Part shown: piece after piece, positions 7,946 through 12,331 of the stretch
Layout of the letters: every line of letters begins with the position of its first letter
Position numbering within the stretch: the first letter of the stretch is position 1
Source: Hyphomicrobiales bacterium
GTDB lineage: Bacteria > Pseudomonadota > Alphaproteobacteria > Rhizobiales > Beijerinckiaceae
Direction: 5' to 3'
Length of the DNA stretch: 12,331 nt
Assembly: GCA_003567055.1 (NCBI GenBank)
Contig: PXAW01000301.1
Coordinates: 1 to 12,331, forward strand
Notes under the pieces: generated by a model
What the model saw: the letters and a program-made list of their open reading frames with translations, nothing else
Databases searched by the model: none
What the model was told of the DNA's origin: nothing
Made by a program: the position numbers and the translations under genes

Positions 7946-8833
7946 ATGAATATCCATGTTCCCTTCGAGGCAGCCGACAGCCGCCCGCTCGGGCGTTACG
8001 ACCAGCTCGACCAGCCGACCGAGACGGCGCTGGCGCGGGCCTGGCGGGAGCGCGGTGACCGGAGCGCGCGCGACCGGCTGATCCTTGCCCATCGCCGCCT
8101 CGCCCAGGGCGCCGTCGCCCGCATGGCCGGGCGCAGCGGCGAGAATCACGATGACCTGATGCAGCAGGCCTATCTCGGCCTGATGAAGGCCGCCGACCGG
8201 TTCGATCCGGACAAGGGCGTGCGCTTTTCGACCTATGCCCGCTGGTGGATCCGGGCGGAGATCCAGGAATACCGGGTGCGCAACTGGGCCATGGTCCAGA
8301 TCGGTTCCTCGGCGGCGCAGAAGATGATCTATCTGCATCTGCGCCGGCTGGAGAGCCGCCATGGTCTCACCCATGGCGAGCAGCCGAATGATGCGCAGAT
8401 CAATGCGGAATTGTCGCGCATCATGCAGCTTCCGGAAAAGCGGATCGCGACCCTGCGCGAGCGCATGAGCGTACGCGACGTCTCCCTCGATCAGCGACCG
8501 GAGGAGGATTCGGATGAAGGCGAGGCGCTCGACATCGTCGACGAGAACGCCCCCGACCCGGAAGCGCAAGCCCTCGACAGCCTGAGCCGCGAGAAGCTGC
8601 GCACCCATCTCGCCGGTTATCTCGACCGCCTGCCGCCGCGCGAGCGCGCCATCGTGATCGATTATTACGTCTCCGACCCGCCGCGCACGCTGAGCGAGCT
8701 CGCCGAGACCCATGCCGTGTCGCGCGAGCGTATCCGGCAGATCCGCGAACAGGGCATGCGCAAGCTGCGCCGCTGGTTCGCGGAGGATGGTTTCGCCATG
8801 GAGGACGAAGCCGAGGCAGCCCCCGCCGGCTGA
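7946..8833 (+). CDS. rpoH: RpoH-family alternative sigma factor (sigma32 type), divergent
   Basis: The 295-residue protein directs RNA polymerase core to heat-shock or oxidative-stress promoters. It shows region 2 (DDLMQQAYLGLMKAADRFDP from residue 69; GVRFSTYARWWIRAEIQEY from 91), region 3, and a region 4.2 helix-turn-helix (TLSELAETHAVSRERIRQ, 248-265) followed by REQGMRKLRR. The RpoH box, QRKLFFNLR in E. coli, is QKMIYLHLR here (125-133): the pattern is kept but the aromatic pair is altered. The preceding segment RNWAMVQIGSS also differs from usual alphaproteobacterial RpoH. An acidic insert (EEDSDEGEALDIVDEN, 186-201) lies between regions 3 and 4. This is probably one of several RpoH paralogs, perhaps RpoH2-like. 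ATG 7946 has AAGAGG seven bases upstream. An upstream TTG at 7892 overlaps the promoter and is rejected. It converges with folD, leaving only 10 bases between stops. Confidence 0.88.
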   Translation: MNIHVPFEAADSRPLGRYDQLDQPTETALARAWRERGDRSARDRLILAHRRLAQGAVARMAGRSGENHDDLMQQAYLGLMKAADRFDPDKGVRFSTYARWWIRAEIQEYRVRNWAMVQIGSSAAQKMIYLHLRRLESRHGLTHGEQPNDAQINAELSRIMQLPEKRIATLRERMSVRDVSLDQRPEEDSDEGEALDIVDENAPDPEAQALDSLSREKLRTHLAGYLDRLPPRERAIVIDYYVSDPPRTLSELAETHAVSRERIRQIREQGMRKLRRWFAEDGFAMEDEAEAAPAG

Positions 8834-8843
8834 ATCGCCCGGC

Positions 8844-9716
8844 TCAGCGCCGGCGCTGCCGCGCGGCGGTCAGCGTGTTCTGCAACAGGCAGGCGATGGT
8901 CATCGGCCCGACGCCACCGGGAACCGGGGTGATCGCGCCCGCGACGTCGCGCGCCTCGTCAAAGGCGACATCGCCGACGAGGCGGGTCTTGCCCTCCCCC
9001 GCTTCAGGATTGGGCACCCGGTTGATCCCGACATCGATGACGATGGCGCCCGGCTTGATCCAGTCGCCACGCACCATTTCGGGGCGCCCGACTGCGGCGA
9101 CGAGGAGATCGGCGCGCCGGCAGATCGCGGGGAGATCGCGGCTGCGCGAATGGGCGATGGTGATGGTGCAGTTCTCCGCCAGCAGCAATTGCGCCACCGG
9201 CTTGCCGACGATGTTGGAGCGCCCCACCACCACCGCTTCCATCCCGGAGAGATCGGCGCTCGCACTCTTGGCGAGGATCACGCAGCCGAGCGGCGTGCAG
9301 GGTACGAGGCCGGGCAGGCCGGTGGCGAGGCGCCCGGCATTGACCGGGTGGAACCCATCGACATCCTTGTCCGGATCGATCGCCGCGATCACCTTCTGCG
9401 CATCGATATGATCAGGCAGGGGCAGCTGCACGAGGATGCCGTCGACCGCGTCATCGGCATTGAGCTGGGCGACCAGCGCCAGCAGATCGGCCTCGGGCGT
9501 GTCGGCGGGCAGGCGGTGCTCGAAGGAGGCCATGCCGATCTCGCGGGTCTGCTTCGCCTTGTTGCGCACATAGACCTGGCTCGCCGGATCCTCGCCCACC
9601 AGCACCACGGCGAGGCCGGGCGTGATCCCGGTGCCGGCGAGGCTCGCGACTTCGCCAGCAAGACGGCTGCGCAGATCGGCGGCGACGGCCTTTCCGTCGA
9701 TGATGGTGGCGCTCAT
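8844..9716 (-). CDS. folD: Bifunctional methylenetetrahydrofolate dehydrogenase/cyclohydrolase FolD
   Basis: FolD interconverts 5,10-methylene-, methenyl- and 10-formyl-tetrahydrofolate using NADP(H), supplying one-carbon units for purines and formyl-Met. The 290-residue length is typical. The catalytic set is intact: Y49 and K53 in YVRNKAKQ, Q97 in ILVQLPLP and D120 in DKDVDGFHP. The nucleotide-binding site GRSNIVGKP (165-173) and the C-terminal [10 protein letters not shown] (265-274) are also standard. Its ATG overlaps the TGA of the DUF167 gene as ATGA, so translation is probably coupled within a yggT-DUF167-folD operon. This grouping recurs in alphaproteobacteria, though the functional link is unclear. 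A 12-base palindrome (AGCGCCGGCGCT, 8846-8857) overlaps its last codons next to the convergent rpoH end and could help terminate both transcripts. Confidence 0.97.
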   Translation of the reverse strand: MSATIIDGKAVAADLRSRLAGEVASLAGTGITPGLAVVLVGEDPASQVYVRNKAKQTREIGMASFEHRLPADTPEADLLALVAQLNADDAVDGILVQLPLPDHIDAQKVIAAIDPDKDVDGFHPVNAGRLATGLPGLVPCTPLGCVILAKSASADLSGMEAVVVGRSNIVGKPVAQLLLAENCTITIAHSRSRDLPAICRRADLLVAAVGRPEMVRGDWIKPGAIVIDVGINRVPNPEAGEGKTRLVGDVAFDEARDVAGAITPVPGGVGPMTIACLLQNTLTAARQRRR

Positions 9717-10093
9717 GATGCTGATCCCTGATACGATGAATGGTCGGCAATGGGCCCGCGCTCTGCGAGCAGGGTTGAAACGGATTGCGCGAGCGTTTGC
9801 GGGTCGCCTTCCAGATGCAGGCTCTTGAGCCGTGCGCTCGCCCCGGTCATGAGGCTGATCCGGGCGGGGGCGATGCCCAGCGCCCCGGCGATCAGCGCGA
9901 TCACGGCCTTGTTGGCCTTGCCGTCTTGCGCTTTCGCGCGCACGGCGACGGCGAGCGCGACCCGGCCCTCGCCCACATCCTGAACGCCCCGGATCCCGGC
10001 CTGCCTGGCGCCGGGCGTGACGCGCAGATCGAGGCTGATCCCGTCGTCGCGCTCCCTCCAGGCGGGGCGCGCAGGTGAGGGCGCCCCGGTCAT
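9713..10093 (-). CDS. DUF167 (UPF0235, YggU-like) family protein
   Basis: This 126-residue cytoplasmic protein belongs to DUF167, a small conserved family of undetermined function. The family pattern is clear: [14 protein letters not shown] (residues 21-34), a basic beta strand, [16 protein letters not shown] (50-65) with the near-invariant GKAN, then [21 protein letters not shown] in separate strand and helix elements (72-92). About 18 residues precede the domain and a variable tail of about 25 follows, with no membrane segment. ATG 10093 begins two bases after the yggT stop and the gene ends in an ATGA overlap with folD, so all three are probably one transcript. The adjacency to YggT matches the yggT-yggU pairing seen in many bacteria. 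Confidence 0.9.
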   Translation of the reverse strand: MTGAPSPARPAWRERDDGISLDLRVTPGARQAGIRGVQDVGEGRVALAVAVRAKAQDGKANKAVIALIAGALGIAPARISLMTGASARLKSLHLEGDPQTLAQSVSTLLAERGPIADHSSYQGSAS

Positions 10094-10095
10094 GA

Positions 10096-10386
10096 TCAGA
10101 AGGCGATCGGGTAGAGGTAGCGGATGATGACCTGCTGCAGGAAGAAGATGCCGAGCAGCAGGATGATCGGCGAGAGATCGATTCCGCCGAGATCGGGCAT
10201 GATCCGCCTGATGCGCGACAGGACCGGTTCGGTCACCCGGTGGAGGAAATCGAAGATCATGCGCACGAAATCGTTGCGCGTGTTGATCACGCCGAAAGCC
10301 ACGAGCCAGCTCATGATCACCATGGCGATGACGAGCCAGGTATAGATCCGCAGGGCCAGCATGATGACGTCGAGAACAGCGAGCAT
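10096..10386 (-). CDS. yggT: YggT family small membrane protein
   Basis: This 96-residue inner-membrane protein of the YggT family has two membrane helices, about 5-30 and 70-92. Between them lies the characteristic motif [20 protein letters not shown] (52-71). YggT proteins have been linked to osmotic stress tolerance and to placement of membrane proteins or division functions, but no biochemical activity is established. The length and motif are fully typical. ATG 10386 begins directly with [10 protein letters not shown], and a weak GGACG lies upstream. It is the first gene of the yggT-DUF167-folD group, 112 bases downstream of the trpS stop on the same strand. Transcription from trpS is possible because no strong separate promoter is visible. 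Confidence 0.93.
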   Translation of the reverse strand: MLAVLDVIMLALRIYTWLVIAMVIMSWLVAFGVINTRNDFVRMIFDFLHRVTEPVLSRIRRIMPDLGGIDLSPIILLLGIFFLQQVIIRYLYPIAF

Positions 10387-10463
10387 GAGGCGCGTCCAGT
10401 CTGGAGAAAGCGATTCGTTCAGGCAGGGCGCGCAGGCCCCCCAGAGGGTTTAGCGCCCCGCGC

Positions 10464-10486
10464 CGCCGCCGACAACCATGGCGGCG
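10464..10486 (-). terminator. GC-rich hairpin after trpS, candidate terminator
   Basis: CGCCGCC (10464-10470) and GGCGGCG (10480-10486) are perfect inverted arms with a 9-base loop, starting 13 bases after the trpS stop on the minus strand. No T run follows, only GCGCGGGGCGC. It may attenuate rather than fully end transcription into yggT. Confidence 0.35.
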
Positions 10487-10498
10487 ACAGCTGAGCGC

Positions 10499-11539
10499 TC
10501 AGGAGCGACGCACGAAGCCGAGAATGTCGCGCACGTCGTTCATGGTCTTCGATGCGATCGCCTCGGCCCGGTCGGCGCCATCGGCGAGGATCGCGTCGAT
10601 ATGGCCGGGATCGGCGGTCAGCCGGCGCATCTCGCCGGCGATCGGGGCGAGCTTCTCCACGGCGAGATCGACGAGCGCGCCCTTGAAGGTGGAGAATTGC
10701 GCACCGCCGAATTCGTCGAGCACGCTCTGACGCGGCATGTCGCGAAGCGCCGAGAAGATGCCGACGAGATTATCCGCCTCCGGGCGCCCTTCGAGGCCCT
10801 CCAGCGCACTCGGCAGGGGCTCGGGATCGGTCTTGGCCTTGCGGACCTTCTGGGCGATCACATCGGCATTGTCGGTCAGATTGATGCGCGAGTAATCCGA
10901 GGGATCGGATTTCGACATCTTCTTGGTGCCGTCGCGCAGGCTCATGATCCGCGTCGCCGGGCCCTGGATCAGCGGCTCCGGCTGCGGGAAATATTCCTCG
11001 CCATGGCCGAGCTCGGCGATCATCTCGGCCCAGTCATTGTTGAATTTCTGGGCGATGTCGCGCGAGAGTTCGAGATGCTGCTTCTGGTCGTCGCCCACGG
11101 GGACATGGGTGGCGCGGTAGACGAGAATGTCGGCGGCCATCAGCGTCGGATAGGCGAACAGCCCCACCGAGGCGTTCTCGCGATCCTTGCCGGCCTTCTC
11201 CTTGAACTGCGTCATGCGGCTGAGCCAGCCCATCCGCGCCACGCAGTTGAACACCCAGGCGAGCTCGGCATGCTGGGGCACCTGCGACTGGTTGAAGACG
11301 ATGTTCTTCTTCGGATCGATGCCGGCGGCGATGAAGGCGGCCGTGACCTCGCGGATCTGGTCCTTGAGCAGGCGCGGATCCTGCGGCACGGTGATGGCGT
11401 GCAGATCGACCACGCAATAGATGCAGGAATAATTCTCCTGCATGGTGACGAAGCGGCTGATCGCACCGAGATAATTCCCCAGATGCAGATTGCCCGTCGG
11501 CTGCACACCGGAAAACACCAATTCCTCAAAACCGGCCAT
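10499..11539 (-). CDS. trpS: Tryptophanyl-tRNA synthetase
   Basis: TrpRS is a class I aminoacyl-tRNA synthetase that activates tryptophan with ATP and charges tRNA-Trp as a cytoplasmic homodimer. The 346-residue protein has the HIGH-type signature [10 protein letters not shown] (14-23), the tryptophan-pocket segment [13 protein letters not shown] (129-141, D137 in the place of the indole-contacting Asp), [11 protein letters not shown] (148-158) and KMSKS (207-211). I prefer ATG 11539 because AAAGGGG sits seven bases upstream. ATG 11545, two codons earlier, would leave one base between that run and the start. A reading from 11680 would overlap the murJ end. It follows murJ with a 97-base gap holding a possible promoter. 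The murJ-trpS order is familiar in Hyphomicrobiales. Confidence 0.97.
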   Translation of the reverse strand: MAGFEELVFSGVQPTGNLHLGNYLGAISRFVTMQENYSCIYCVVDLHAITVPQDPRLLKDQIREVTAAFIAAGIDPKKNIVFNQSQVPQHAELAWVFNCVARMGWLSRMTQFKEKAGKDRENASVGLFAYPTLMAADILVYRATHVPVGDDQKQHLELSRDIAQKFNNDWAEMIAELGHGEEYFPQPEPLIQGPATRIMSLRDGTKKMSKSDPSDYSRINLTDNADVIAQKVRKAKTDPEPLPSALEGLEGRPEADNLVGIFSALRDMPRQSVLDEFGGAQFSTFKGALVDLAVEKLAPIAGEMRRLTADPGHIDAILADGADRAEAIASKTMNDVRDILGFVRRS

Positions 11540-11582
11540 CGACATACCCCTTTCGCGCCGACCCAAACGCGCGCATAGCGGG

Positions 11583-11609
11583 ATTATGGCAAGCCGCGAC
11601 GGGATGCAA
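11583..11609 (-). promoter_or_regulatory. Possible trpS promoter
   Basis: On the minus strand TTGCAT (11604-11609) and CATAAT (11583-11588) form a -35/-10 pair with a somewhat short 15-base spacer, about 40 bases upstream of the trpS start. It is the only such pair I saw in the murJ-trpS gap. I saw no leader peptide or T-box-like structure. Confidence 0.3.
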
Positions 11610-11636
11610 GGGCAGGGAGGCCACACCGGGCTTGCG

Positions 11637-12331
11637 TCAGGCCGCCCTGTGTGACCGGCGCATCGCGTGCCGGGGATCATGGCGCCCGGCGAGCCCCGTG
11701 AGCATCGCGATCAGGCCGTAGACGAGCATGGCGGCGAGGCAGAAGCCGATCAGGACGGGGAGGCTGGTCAGGGGCAGGAATGCCTGCGCGCCGAGGACGA
11801 AGAGCGCGAAGGCGGCATTGGCGGCGATCAGGCGCGCAAGCCGCCGGCGGATCAGCGTCGTATGGCGGGGCCGCCTGCGTCGATCCCGCTCGCGCGCGAC
11901 CAGATGCAGCGCAAGCCATTGCCCGGCAAAGGCGAAGGCGATGCCCAGCCCGAGCCCGGTCGCACCGGCGAGGTTCGCGCCGAGCGCGCAGGCGGGCAGG
12001 GCGAGGGCGAAACTCGCCAGAGCGACGAGGGCGGGGGCGCGCATGCGCTGGCGGGCAAAGAGGATCTGCTCGTTGATCCGCGTCAGCACGGCGAAGGGCA
12101 GGCCGCAGGCGAGGCCGGCGAGCAATCCCGCCGTGGCGCGCGCATCCGCCGCATCAAAGGCGCCGCGCGCGAATAATGCCGTGGTGATCGGCTGCGCCAG
12201 CAGGACGAGACCGATCGCGGCGGGAAGCGCGAGCAGCAACGCGTCGAAGCGGGCGCGGCGCGCGAGCGTGCGAAAGCCGCTCGGCGTACCGGTCGTCGCC
12301 TGTTGCGCGAGCCGGGGCAGCAGCACGATCC
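11637..12331 (-). CDS. murJ: Lipid II flippase MurJ (MviN), C-terminal part, runs off the right edge
   Basis: MurJ flips the peptidoglycan precursor lipid II across the inner membrane. It belongs to the MOP exporter superfamily and normally has 14 helices in just over 500 residues. About 231 C-terminal residues lie in the window, and the 5' part is beyond position 12331. The visible segment starts [10 protein letters not shown], matching the conserved end of a mid-protein helix. It continues with [30 protein letters not shown] (the loop with the family G-x-F pattern), ARQRMRAPA and further hydrophobic helices, then a basic loop [18 protein letters not shown]. The remaining helices and a basic tail (AMRRSHRAA) end the protein. 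Identification rests on pattern memory of MurJ plus adjacency to trpS. A GTG at 12324-12326 is internal, not the start. Confidence 0.85.
   Translation of the reverse strand, partial: IVLLPRLAQQATTGTPSGFRTLARRARFDALLLALPAAIGLVLLAQPITTALFARGAFDAADARATAGLLAGLACGLPFAVLTRINEQILFARQRMRAPALVALASFALALPACALGANLAGATGLGLGIAFAFAGQWLALHLVARERDRRRRPRHTTLIRRRLARLIAANAAFALFVLGAQAFLPLTSLPVLIGFCLAAMLVYGLIAMLTGLAGRHDPRHAMRRSHRAA

Noticed and set aside
8846..8857. AGCGCCGGCGCT palindrome as a stand-alone terminator
   Set aside because: It has no loop or T run and lies inside folD codons. It is noted only as a possible contributor at the convergent rpoH/folD junction.
8712..9731. 339-residue plus-strand open frame spanning the rpoH end and opposite folD
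   Set aside because: It overlaps the conserved region 4 of RpoH in another frame and all of FolD, and shows no domain of its own.
10478..11578. 366-residue plus-strand open frame opposite trpS
   Set aside because: The minus strand carries intact TrpRS signatures, and the plus frame is a compositional mirror (His, Asp, Gly rich) with no recognisable domain.
11540..11680. 47-residue N-terminal extension of TrpRS from ATG 11680
   Set aside because: It overlaps the murJ coding end, is rich in Pro and Cys unlike TrpRS, and ATG 11539 has an AAAGGGG ribosome site.

Overview
The window is 12.3 kb of high-GC bacterial chromosome. It looks like an alphaproteobacterium, probably Hyphomicrobiales (Rhizobiales). 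The signs are a PNPase beginning MFDIQREE, a divergent RpoH-type sigma factor, the murJ-trpS neighbourhood, and the YggT-DUF167-FolD cluster. This placement comes from recalled families and gene order, not from a search. Coding density is high, no gap exceeds 300 bases, and I see no rRNA, tRNA, CRISPR array, insertion sequence or prophage gene.

Layout. (1) Positions 1-60 may be the 3' end of an unidentified gene, followed by pnp (211-2433, +), polynucleotide phosphorylase. (2) Positions 2434-4250 form a distinct block with visibly more A/T and looser codon use. It has nested hairpins after pnp, a convincing sigma70-type promoter overlapped by an inverted repeat, and two overlapping unrecognised membrane-protein genes (2585-2875 and 2853-4250, +). 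A strong hairpin at 4255-4300 closes it against the converging next operon. (3) Positions 4302-7741 (-) hold two translationally coupled envelope-glycan genes: a 788-residue fusion of a GT2 glycosyltransferase to a polytopic GT-C-like membrane domain, then a GT4 glycosyltransferase. (4) A divergent control region (7742-7945) rich in dyads separates this operon from an rpoH-family sigma factor gene (7946-8833, +). (5) Positions 8844-10386 (-) carry the tightly packed yggT, DUF167 and folD genes. (6) Positions 10499-12331 (-) carry trpS and the 3' part of murJ, which runs off the right edge.

Functionally, most of the window is housekeeping: RNA decay, one-carbon metabolism, tRNA charging, peptidoglycan lipid II flipping and stress sigma control. 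The accessory parts are the glycan operon and the two-gene membrane cassette at 2.5-4.25 kb. The cassette is the best candidate for something undescribed: it has its own promoter, operator-like repeats, an unusual His-rich soluble domain joined to C-terminal membrane helices, and base composition unlike its neighbours.
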